In this document: positions 14,009 to 21,910 of the stretch, piece by piece
How positions within the stretch are numbered: the stretch's first letter is position 1
How the letters are laid out: every line of letters begins with the position of its first letter
Source: an uncultured Collinsella sp.
Lineage (GTDB): Bacteria; Actinomycetota; Coriobacteriia; Coriobacteriales; Coriobacteriaceae
Length of the DNA: 21,910 nt
Assembly (NCBI GenBank): GCA_905194675.1
Contig: CAJJTG010000036.1
Coordinates: 1 to 21,910, forward strand
Direction: 5' to 3'
Notes under the pieces: generated by a model
What the model was told of the DNA's origin: nothing
Database searches by the model: none
The model's input: only the letters and a program-made list of their open reading frames with translations
Made by a program: the position numbers and the translations under genes

Positions 14009-16374
14009 TAGCGCTCGCCTCCTTCCATGACGGCTGCAATTTCTTCTTGGGTAAGCCCCAGCTCCTCGGCGGAAAGCTGCGACTGTGCGATCTCCAGGTA
14101 CGCTGGGCAGCTGTGCAGCAGCTCCTCGTGCGTACCGGTGCCCACCACGTGGCCGTCGTCGAGCACGATGATCTGGTCGGCGTGCATGATGGTCGCGATG
14201 CGCTGGGCCACGACCACGAGCGCGGCGTCGGTAACGTTTTTGGCAAGCTCCTCGCGCAGGCGCGCGTCTGTTTTGTAGTCGAGGGCGCTAAACGAGTCAT
14301 CGAACACCACGACCTCGGGCTTTTTGGACAGGGCGCGTGCGATGGCCAGACGCTGGCGCTGACCGCCCGAGACATTGGAGCCGCCCTGGCTGATGGGGGA
14401 GTCGTAGCCGCCCTCACGCTCCGCGATAAAGTCCTCGGCCTGTGCGATGCGTGCCGCCCGGTGCATGTCCTCGTCGCTCACCATGTCGCCGGCAAACTTG
14501 AGGTTGCTCTCGACGGTGCCCGAGAACAGACGACCCTGCTGCGGGATGTAACCAATGCGTCGGCGCAGCTCGGAAAGGGTCATGTCACGCACGTCGATGC
14601 CGTCGAGCGAAATACTGCCGCCCGTGACGTCGTACAGGCGCGGAATCAGCTGCACGAGCGTGGACTTGCCCGAGCCCGTGGAGCCAATGATGCCGAGCAT
14701 CTGACCGGCGTGCGTAGTAAAGTTCACGCCGCTGATGACATCGGCGCGGGCATCGGGATACTGGAAGCTCACGTCGCGGAAGGCGAGCTCACCGTGCGGC
14801 GCGCTGGCTGCGGGCAGTTTGGACGAGGCGGGGTCGTTGATGCTCGTGGGGCAAGTGATGACCTCTTCCACGCGCTCGGCTGCGACCTCGGCACGGGGCA
14901 GGATAACCGAAACCATGGTGAGGATCATAAACGCCATGACGATCTGCATGGTATAGGAGATAAACGCCATCATGTTGCCGACCTGCATCACGCCGTCGGA
15001 CACACCCTGCGCGCCAAACCAGACGATAAGCACGGTGATGCAGTTCATGACGAGCATCATGAGCGGCATCATAAAGCTCATAGCTCGGTTGGTGTAGAGC
15101 TGCGTGGTCATCAGGTCGAGTGATGCCTTGTCAAAACGCTCGAGCTCATGCTCCTCGCGGTTGAACGAGCGGATGGGCATAAGACCGTCGAGCAGCTCGC
15201 GGGCGGTAAGGTTCACGCGGTCCACAAAGCTCTGCATCTTTTTGAACTTGGGCATGGTGAGGCCCATGAGCACGCCGACGACGGCCGAGACCGCGATGAT
15301 GGCCACGGCGATGGTCCACTCCAGGCCGGTGTGGTTGGCCAGGACGCGCATGACCGCGACGATACCCATGACAGGCGCCATGAGGCACATGCGAATGAAC
15401 AGAGTCGCTGCCATCTGGATCTGCTGAATGTCGTTGGTGCAGCGGGTGATGAGCGAGGCCTGGCTAAACTTGCCCACCTCGGCCGGCGAGAAGTGCATGA
15501 CCTTGTTGAAGGTCTCGCGGCGCAGGTCGCGGGCGATGGAGCAGGCGGTGCGCGACGCCACAGCGCCGGTCAGGATGGTGGCGACCAGCGAGATCAGGCA
15601 CAGGCCAAACATCGTGGTCGCCATGCGGCTCAGGTAGGCGTTCTGCACGTCGGCGGGATCGATACCCTGCGCTTTGTACTCGTCCTGCACATAGCTCACG
15701 GCGCGTTGGGTGACGATGGAGCCCGACATGGAGCCCATTTTGTCTGCCATCTCGTTGGCGCCTTCGACGAGCTTGCTTTGGTCTACCAGACCGCCCTCGA
15801 TGCCCAGACGCAGGCTCTTCATGGTGATTTTGCCGCCGTCGGCATCAATCTGCTTTTGCATGTTCTGCGCCGCTGCGGCCTTCTGCTGCATCTCGGCGAG
15901 CTGCTCGGGCGTCATCGCCGCCATCTGCTCGGGGGTGGGCATGGCCTGGGCGGTGCTGTTGTCTTGTTCGTTGGACGTGCCCACCATGTCGCCCATGGAG
16001 CCAGCGTCGATGCCCTGGTTGAGCGAAAGGACGACGGTTTCGGGCAGGCTCATAATGTCAGCAATCTTGCCGCCATCGGTGCGTTCTTCCTCGGTGCCCT
16101 TGTAGGTCCGAATGCCGTTGTTGTCTGCCTTGCCAAACACGGCCTCTACCGCCTTGGCATCCTTGGCGCTCATAAAGAGCTCAAGGTCGTCGAGCGATTC
16201 GGCGCGAATGGTGTCGGGCACGGGTGAGGCGATGCCGCCTTGCTGCACACCCACGTCGACGATGTCACTCATATACGTAGGTAGCGCTAGGTCGGCATTG
16301 CAGCTGATTACGATAAGTACGATAGCCGTGAGTAGCGCCAGGATATGCTTTTTAAAGAGCTTGAGAATCCTCAC
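14008..16374 (-). CDS. ABC exporter half-transporter (degenerate ATP site) with large external insert
   Basis: A 788-aa membrane protein, about 200 residues longer than a usual half-exporter. TM1 is near residues 10-30, TM2 near 253-272; residues about 45-250 between them form an external insert with a Met/Gln/Ala-rich helical part (TPEQMAAMTPEQLAEMQQKA). The ATPase has Walker A GSTGSGKS (564-571) and signature VSGGQ (668-672), but Walker B is VVVFDD with Asp693 in place of catalytic Glu, and the switch His is Gln724 (VVAQR). This matches the degenerate partner in heterodimeric exporters such as TM287. The start ATG overlaps the end of marR by 4 bases (16371-16374). Probably a drug or peptide exporter under MarR control. 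Confidence 0.9.
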   Translation of the reverse strand: MRILKLFKKHILALLTAIVLIVISCNADLALPTYMSDIVDVGVQQGGIASPVPDTIRAESLDDLELFMSAKDAKAVEAVFGKADNNGIRTYKGTEEERTDGGKIADIMSLPETVVLSLNQGIDAGSMGDMVGTSNEQDNSTAQAMPTPEQMAAMTPEQLAEMQQKAAAAQNMQKQIDADGGKITMKSLRLGIEGGLVDQSKLVEGANEMADKMGSMSGSIVTQRAVSYVQDEYKAQGIDPADVQNAYLSRMATTMFGLCLISLVATILTGAVASRTACSIARDLRRETFNKVMHFSPAEVGKFSQASLITRCTNDIQQIQMAATLFIRMCLMAPVMGIVAVMRVLANHTGLEWTIAVAIIAVSAVVGVLMGLTMPKFKKMQSFVDRVNLTARELLDGLMPIRSFNREEHELERFDKASLDLMTTQLYTNRAMSFMMPLMMLVMNCITVLIVWFGAQGVSDGVMQVGNMMAFISYTMQIVMAFMILTMVSVILPRAEVAAERVEEVITCPTSINDPASSKLPAASAPHGELAFRDVSFQYPDARADVISGVNFTTHAGQMLGIIGSTGSGKSTLVQLIPRLYDVTGGSISLDGIDVRDMTLSELRRRIGYIPQQGRLFSGTVESNLKFAGDMVSDEDMHRAARIAQAEDFIAEREGGYDSPISQGGSNVSGGQRQRLAIARALSKKPEVVVFDDSFSALDYKTDARLREELAKNVTDAALVVVAQRIATIMHADQIIVLDDGHVVGTGTHEELLHSCPAYLEIAQSQLSAEELGLTQEEIAAVMEGGER

Positions 16375-16820
16375 TCGGCATCTCTCCTTTCTTGATTGCG
16401 ATCGATAATTTCGTTGGCACGCCTTAGGAGGCGCACCATCTCTTGGGTATCTGTTTCGCCGAGCTGCTCGAGGAAGGCCGCGGTGCGTTTCTCGAATTCC
16501 CGACGTTTGATTTCGAGATCTTGTCGGCCTTTGTCGGTCACCGTGACGTGTACGCGACGACGGTCGGTCTTTGAGTGCTCGCGCTCGACCCAGCCCTTGG
16601 TTTCGAGGGCGCGAAGGATGTTGGCGATGCGGGCGCTCGAGACCCAGGCGCGATCAGCGAGTTCGCTCGGCGTGAGCGAACCGCCAGCGAGCATGAGAGC
16701 GCGCATGACAGCCATCTCGCCGCCGAGAGCTTTGTCCGCAAAGCGCGAAATGCGCTGATGCATGCTGCCAAACTCAGTTAAGAGCTGACGCCCAAGCTCA
16801 TGGAAATCGGTATCTTCCAC
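16371..16820 (-). CDS. MarR family transcriptional regulator
   Basis: A 149-aa winged-helix regulator. The core is visible: LTPSELADRAWVSSARIANIL (helix-turn-helix), ALETKGWVEREHSKTDRRRVHVTVTDKG (wing with the DRR signature), flanked by helices for dimer formation. It starts with GTG (16818-16820); on the minus strand AGGGG lies 6 bases upstream after the spacer TTTTCG. It overlaps the first ABC gene by 4 bases, so the operon order is marR, degenerate ABC subunit, consensus ABC subunit. MarR proteins usually repress such exporter operons and release DNA on binding a phenolic or cationic drug; the palindrome at 16812-16860 is the likely operator. Confidence 0.9.
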   Translation of the reverse strand: MEDTDFHELGRQLLTEFGSMHQRISRFADKALGGEMAVMRALMLAGGSLTPSELADRAWVSSARIANILRALETKGWVEREHSKTDRRRVHVTVTDKGRQDLEIKRREFEKRTAAFLEQLGETDTQEMVRLLRRANEIIDRNQERRDAE

Positions 16821-16860
16821 CGAAAACCCCTAACACTAGAAACTATTTTCGGTGAAAGAT
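16812..16860 (-). promoter_or_regulatory. Palindrome enclosing the marR ribosome binding site and start codon
   Basis: 15-bp arms with a single mismatch: ATCTTCCACCGAAAA (16812-16826) and TTTTCGGTGAAAGAT (16846-16860), separated by 19 bp. The GTG start codon lies inside one arm and the AGGGG ribosome binding site inside the loop. A smaller dyad GAAACTATTTTC lies within the region (16839-16850). It could be a MarR operator, an mRNA hairpin controlling translation, or both. Confidence 0.65.
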
Positions 16861-16929
16861 GATACCCACATACGCATGCCTCATGCGGTGAGCAATATAA
16901 AGAGCGCATAAAGACTTAAAATCATTCAA

Positions 16930-16957
16930 TTGATGAAGCGTTTCAAAGAATTATCAT
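16930..16957 (+). promoter_or_regulatory. Promoter with LacI-type dyad, upstream of the SDR-kdgT pair
   Basis: TTGATG (16930-16935) and TATCAT (16952-16957) are 16 bp apart. Between them, TGAAGCGTTTCA (16934-16945) has TGAA/TTCA arms and a central CG, as in operators of LacI/GalR family repressors and cre-like sites. The regulator itself is not in the window. A repressor here would block the promoter directly. Confidence 0.45.
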
Positions 16958-17024
16958 GCACGCGGTTAGGCGAGGGGTTGTCACCACCATGACGATTGGG
17001 ACTCAAGTAACGCCACGCGCGATG

Positions 17025-17068
17025 CTCCAACTTCCCGCAAGGAGACACCTGAATCAAGGGGGTTGGAG
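17025..17068 (+). other. Leader hairpin covering the SDR ribosome binding site
   Basis: CTCCAAC (17025-17031) is the perfect complement of GTTGGAG (17062-17068); CCC (17034-17036) can add pairs with GGG. The right arm includes GGAG, 2 bases before the ATG at 17071, and GGGGG just before it. When folded it would hide the ribosome binding site; an alternative AAGGAG (17039-17044) is in the loop. Confidence 0.4.
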
Positions 17069-17070
17069 TC

Positions 17071-17820
17071 ATGGCATTTGACTTCACGGGCAAAACCGCG
17101 ATCGTTACCGGCGGCACTCAGGGCATTGGCCTCGAGATTGCCAAGGGTATCGTTGCGGGCGGCGGACACGTCGCGCTCATCGCAAGGAACGCTGCCAAGG
17201 GCGAGGCCGCGGTGGCAGAGCTTGGCGAGGGCAACAAGTTCTACCAGCTCGATGTCGCCGATGCGTCCAAGGCGCGCGAGACCGTCGAGCAGATCTTCGC
17301 GGATCTGCCCCAGACCAACATTCTGATCAACTGCGCCGGTGTCATCAGCACCAAAAAGTTCGACGAGATCGACGACACCGAATGGCGCCGCACCATCGAC
17401 ATCAACCTCAACGGCACCTTTACCATGATGAATGCCGTGTACCCGCACTTTAAGGCGGCCCACACCGGCACCATCGTCAACGTGAGCTCTGTGGCCGGCA
17501 AGATCGGCGGCGGCCTGCTCGGCACTGCTGCCTACGCAAGCTCCAAGGCCGGTGTCAACGGCCTAACCAAGGCGGTCGCCAAGGAAGGCGGTAAGTTCGG
17601 CATCCGCTGCAACGCCGTGTGCCCGTCGCTTACCCTTACCGACATGACCTCGATTCTCTCTGATGAGAACTCTCAGCGCATCATCAACGGTATTCCCCTG
17701 GGCCGCGCTGCCCAGGCTAGCGAGCCTGCACAGATGGTGCTGTTCTTTGCTTCCGACCTCGCCAGCTTCGTGAACGGCGAGATCGGCGACTGCGACGGCG
17801 GCATCGTCCTGGACGGGTAA
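17071..17820 (+). CDS. Short-chain dehydrogenase/reductase, probably sugar-acid related
   Basis: A 249-aa classical SDR: NAD(P)-binding TGGTQGIG (residues 13-20), NCAG, catalytic Ser in IVNVSSVAG, and YASSK (Tyr-x-x-x-Lys). Overall sequence is FabG/KduD-like. The ending GEIGDCDGGIVLDG replaces the more usual VNG...VDGG pattern only slightly. The next gene, 108 bp downstream, is a KdgT-type permease, so a role in oxidising or reducing an imported keto-sugar acid (as KduD does with 2-keto-3-deoxygluconate) is the best guess; a general 3-oxoacyl reductase cannot be excluded. The ribosome binding site lies very close to the ATG and can be masked by the hairpin at 17025-17068. Promoter and LacI-type dyad are upstream. 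Confidence 0.8.
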   Translation: MAFDFTGKTAIVTGGTQGIGLEIAKGIVAGGGHVALIARNAAKGEAAVAELGEGNKFYQLDVADASKARETVEQIFADLPQTNILINCAGVISTKKFDEIDDTEWRRTIDINLNGTFTMMNAVYPHFKAAHTGTIVNVSSVAGKIGGGLLGTAAYASSKAGVNGLTKAVAKEGGKFGIRCNAVCPSLTLTDMTSILSDENSQRIINGIPLGRAAQASEPAQMVLFFASDLASFVNGEIGDCDGGIVLDG

Positions 17821-17839
17821 TACCCCGCGGCGATAATTC

Positions 17840-17879
17840 GGCGACGGCTCCTGCGACTCGGGACCGTCGCCTTCTTTCT
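17840..17879 (+). terminator. Partial terminator or attenuator between SDR and permease
   Basis: GGCGACGG (17840-17847) pairs with CCGTCGCC (17864-17871), followed by TTCTTTCT. The interrupted T-run suggests incomplete termination, which would lower permease expression relative to the SDR. A second stem, GCGTGTG/CACACGC (17889-17895 with 17905-17911), lies 4 bases before the permease ribosome binding site. Confidence 0.55.
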
Positions 17880-17928
17880 GACTCAGGAGCGTGTGGCCGC
17901 GTGTCACACGCATCAAAAGGAGATATAA

Positions 17929-18945
17929 ATGAGTGAATCGACTGCGGTGGAGGCGCCGGCAACAAAAGAGCCGTTCTTTAAGATGTCCTCCATCCCGGGC
18001 GCCAATATCCTGGTGCCGCTTTTTTTGGGTTGCCTGCTCAACACGCTGTTCCCCGACCTGTTTAAAACGCTCGGCAGCTTTACGCTCGGTATGACCCAGC
18101 AGGGCGCCGGCCCGCTTGTGGGCGCTTTTTTGCTCATCGTCGGTACGACGATTTCGTTTAAGAGCGCTCCTGCTGCCGCTGCCCGCGGTGCCATTATCAT
18201 TGCCGTCAAGCAGATCGTGGTTGTCGCCGTGTCGCTACTCATCCTTTATGTGTTCAACGACAACCTGTTTGGCATCTCGGCCATGGTGATGCTGGCCGCT
18301 TGCACGGGTGCCAACAACGCTATGTACGCTGGACTGATGGGCACCATGGGCAACGAGGCCGAGCGTGGCGCCGTCGCCATCACCACGCTGGTTGTCGGCC
18401 CTCCGGTCACGATGATCGTGCTCGGCGCCGCCGGCCAGGCTCCGATCGGCTGGTCGCTCGTGGGCGCCATCCTGCCGATCGTCGTCGGCATTATTCTGGG
18501 TAACCTCTTCCCGAGCTTTAAGAAGATGATGGCACCGGCACTTTCCGCCATCATCGTGCTCGTCTTCTTTGCCATGGGCTCGACCATGACTTTTGGTCAG
18601 CTTATCAACGGCGGTCTTCCCGGCATTCTGCTCGGCGTGATCTGCTCGGTGGTCTTCGCTATCCCCGTTGTTGCGGTCGATAAGCTCACCGGTGGCACCG
18701 GTGTCGCAGGTGCGGCAATCTCCAGCTGCGCCGGAGCCAATGTGGCAACGCCTGCCGCTATGGCAAGCGTCAACGAGGCCATGTACGGCGGTGCGGTGCT
18801 CGCGACGGCTACGGCTCAGGTTGCAGCCTGCGCTATCGTGACGGCCATTTTGACCCCGCTGGTCACCAGCTGGTGCTACAAGCATTTTCAGGGCCAGCAG
18901 AGCAACAGCAAGGCAGCGACCGGCAGTGCCGCCTCAGCCGCTTAA
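17929..18945 (+). CDS. kdgT: 2-keto-3-deoxygluconate permease family transporter
   Basis: A 338-aa membrane protein with about ten hydrophobic helices. It resembles KdgT, the proton-driven importer of 2-keto-3-deoxygluconate: SSIPGANILVPLFLGCLLNT near the N-terminus, GSFTLGMTQQGAGPLVGAFL, the conserved ACTGANNAMYAGLMG segment and SCAGANVATPAAMA near the C-terminus. Length matches E. coli KdgT (about 327) with a short Ala/Ser-rich tail. AAAAGGAGA (17915-17923) precedes the ATG by 5 bases. It is probably in one unit with the SDR upstream. Substrate is inferred from family; no KDG kinase or aldolase gene is nearby. Confidence 0.82.
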   Translation: MSESTAVEAPATKEPFFKMSSIPGANILVPLFLGCLLNTLFPDLFKTLGSFTLGMTQQGAGPLVGAFLLIVGTTISFKSAPAAAARGAIIIAVKQIVVVAVSLLILYVFNDNLFGISAMVMLAACTGANNAMYAGLMGTMGNEAERGAVAITTLVVGPPVTMIVLGAAGQAPIGWSLVGAILPIVVGIILGNLFPSFKKMMAPALSAIIVLVFFAMGSTMTFGQLINGGLPGILLGVICSVVFAIPVVAVDKLTGGTGVAGAAISSCAGANVATPAAMASVNEAMYGGAVLATATAQVAACAIVTAILTPLVTSWCYKHFQGQQSNSKAATGSAASAA

Positions 18946-18986
18946 TGCCAAGCGGCAATCAAAGCTAAAAAACTAGCCACGCCACA

Positions 18987-19020
18987 GGGCGGCCGCGGGG
19001 AAAATCCCGTGGCCGCCCTT
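18987..19020 (+). terminator. Terminator after kdgT
   Basis: A 13-bp GC-rich stem including one G-T wobble (18987-18999 with 19006-19018) and a GAAAAT loop. Only TT follows, so the T-run is poor, but the stem is very stable. Confidence 0.7.
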
Positions 19021-19035
19021 CAGTTTCTGAAGGGT

Positions 19036-19415
19036 CTCTAGGACACTTTACCCTGCTAAAGCTGGCATAACAGCTAGAGTGAAGGACGTATAAAGGCAAG
19101 GGGAAATATCAAATAATTCGGTGAACGGTAGATGATGACGGGCGTGTTTCCTGCGGATTTGTTGAAAACGCTCTAATGACACAAAAAAAGGAACATATAA
19201 CAGCCCTGATGAAGGGGGTGGCTATGTTATCCTTCACTAACGGGTGAAATCTTGGGTTTAGGGTTGCAAGACCAAGGTGAATAAACGTTTTTCCCTGCGC
19301 TAACGCGCGACGGAAGGCGAATGAAGCCGGTAGTGCAAGCCGAACATTCAAGAATTCAATAAGCAGCGGTGTGAGAGAGCGCCGCATTACACGTAACTAG
19401 GAGCGTGGTTACACA
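19036..19415 (+). other. Long structured region upstream of pflB
   Basis: About 380 bp without a gene. It holds several potential stems: CTCTAG/CTAGAG (19036-19041 with 19074-19079) enclosing CTTTA/TAAAG and an overlapping AGCTG/CAGCT; ATAACAGCC (19197-19205) with GGCTATGTTAT (19220-19230, 2-base bulge); CTTGG/CCAAG (19251-19255 with 19271-19275); TTCC/GGAA with GCGC/GCGC around 19291-19314; and GTAAC/GTTAC (19393-19397 with 19408-19412). The last one has AGGAG in its loop, 12 bases from the ATG, farther than normal. TATAAC (19196-19201) could be a -10, but no good -35 is 16-18 bp away. A regulated leader RNA is plausible; no known riboswitch class was recognised. Confidence 0.4.
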
Positions 19416-21467
<2,052 letters not shown>

Positions 21468-21468
21468 C

Positions 21469-21493
21469 TATTGTTAGTGCTATACTAACAATA
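21469..21493 (+). promoter_or_regulatory. Perfect inverted repeat over an extended -10 sequence
   Basis: TATTGTTAGT (21469-21478) and ACTAACAATA (21484-21493) are perfect 10-bp arms around GCTAT, starting 1 base after the pflB stop codon. TGCTATACT (21478-21486) matches an extended -10 (TGnTATAaT). It could be an operator-controlled promoter for the downstream glycyl-radical gene, or an mRNA hairpin. No -35 is needed for extended -10 promoters, and none is seen. Confidence 0.5.
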
Positions 21494-21509
21494 ACGATTA
21501 CTGATTAGC

Positions 21510-21529
21510 GCGCCGGTTTCGGCCGGCGC
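21510..21529 (+). other. GC hairpin in the pflB-grcA gap
   Basis: GCGCCGG (21510-21516) and CCGGCGC (21523-21529) flank a TTTCGG loop. No T-run follows. It may stabilise the end of the pflB message or the 5' end of the downstream message, and ends 10 bases before AAGGAG. Confidence 0.55.
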
Positions 21530-21552
21530 CTATCGATCGAAGGAGACACATT

Positions 21553-21804
21553 ATGAAGGTTTCTGAAGTTTCCGAGACTCAGGCCGATAACCTGGTCCAC
21601 ATGCTCGACGCTTACGCCGAGAAGGGTGGCCACCACCTGAACATCAACGTCTTCAACCGTGAGACGCTGCTTGACGCTCAGGCTCACCCCGAGAAGTACC
21701 CGCAGCTGACCATTCGCGTTTCCGGCTACGCCGTGAACTTCCACACGCTCACCAAGGAGCAGCAGGACGAGGTCATTTCGCGTACCTTCCACAACAAGTT
21801 CTAA
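21553..21804 (+). CDS. grcA: Stand-alone glycyl-radical domain of pyruvate formate-lyase (GrcA/YfiD-like)
   Basis: An 83-aa cytoplasmic protein equal to the C-terminal domain of PflB. It has GGHHLNINVFNRETLLDA, HPEKYPQLTIRVSGYAV with the radical glycine Gly58, and TKEQQDEVISRTF, each closely matching the end of E. coli PflB. E. coli also has a spare copy, YfiD/GrcA (127 aa), used when the PflB radical domain is cut by oxygen; here the protein lacks the YfiD N-terminal extension, and the main enzyme has no domain of its own, so this piece must be essential rather than a spare. AAGGAG (21540-21545) lies 7 bases before the ATG, much better placed than for pflB, which may give excess radical subunit. 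PflA would install the radical. Confidence 0.93.
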   Translation: MKVSEVSETQADNLVHMLDAYAEKGGHHLNINVFNRETLLDAQAHPEKYPQLTIRVSGYAVNFHTLTKEQQDEVISRTFHNKF

Positions 21805-21873
21805 AGGGGTTTAACTCCCGCAGGATCGCCGGGGCTGTTTGGGCTACCTCCCAAAACGTCCTCGGACATGCAA

Positions 21874-21910
21874 GAAGCCCTCGCTGCGCACTTCGTGCGG
21901 CGAGGGCTTC
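21874..21910 (+). terminator. Terminator of the pfl operon (cut by the window edge)
   Basis: GAAGCCCTCGC (21874-21884) pairs with GCGAGGGCTTC (21900-21910), with further GCAC/GTGC pairing inside. The expected T-run lies beyond the window. 21805-21873 shows no gene. Confidence 0.75.

Noticed and set aside
18987..19018. Riboswitch of the ZTP (pfl motif) class near the pfl gene
   Set aside because: The conserved ZTP core sequences were not found in the leader, and that motif takes its name from a different pfl gene use (formate-tetrahydrofolate ligase).
19206..19249. CTGATGA followed by GAAA, like a hammerhead ribozyme core
   Set aside because: The bases between cannot form the required stem II (AGGGGG against ACGGGT), and no matching stems I and III were found.

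Overview
The window looks like chromosomal DNA of a Coriobacteriia-type gut actinobacterium, most like Collinsella. The reasons are high GC coding sequence, LuxR-type regulators beside single-enzyme operons, GC-rich hairpin terminators, an agmatine deiminase, an anaerobic pyruvate formate-lyase and many palindromic intergenic elements. The genus is an inference from gene content and style, not from a marker gene. No tRNA, rRNA or CRISPR array was seen.

Layout. 1-4666: the first codons of a leftward gene, then a membrane-anchored LuxR regulator, a YtcJ-type amidohydrolase and a MATE exporter, closed by a strong terminator. 4721-6062: four tandem 23-bp repeats in front of an AAA ATPase/DUF4143 gene, then its terminator. 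6063-6374: a 121-bp inverted-repeat element and other folded DNA between convergent genes. 6375-8551: a GAF-like LuxR regulator divergent from agmatine deiminase (aguA), with concentric dyads between them. 8639-9380: a deletion scar joining the 5' end of one gene (transglutaminase-like by resemblance) to the 3' end of a YegI/TerY-associated-type kinase. 9425-11582: a leftward GNAT acetyltransferase and a class I DAHP synthase, with three long palindromes in the gap between them. 11792-12029: a MITE-like element with 31-bp perfect inverted ends. 12152-16820: a leftward operon of MarR regulator and two ABC exporter half-transporters, with start/stop overlaps at both junctions and a 15-bp-arm palindrome over the marR ribosome binding site and start codon. 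16930-18945: an SDR oxidoreductase and a KdgT-type sugar-acid permease behind a promoter carrying a LacI-type dyad. 19036-21910: a long structured leader and pyruvate formate-lyase encoded as two separate genes.

The most notable system is the split pyruvate formate-lyase. The large gene (683 aa) has the active-site Cys409-Cys410 pair but stops before the glycyl-radical domain. That domain is a separate 83-aa protein with its own strong ribosome binding site, containing the RVSGYAV motif (Gly58). Together they add up to about one normal PFL. The 85-bp gap holds a perfect 10-bp inverted repeat over an extended -10-like sequence, then a GC hairpin. So the radical-bearing part appears to be supplied in trans as the normal state, and may be expressed separately as a replaceable part.

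The other themes are regulatory architecture and dispersed palindromic elements: MITE-like or REP-like units at 6086-6206, 10224-10291, 10295-10395 and 11792-12029. The ABC pair is a classic asymmetric heterodimer with one degenerate ATP site and an unusual external insertion of about 200 residues.
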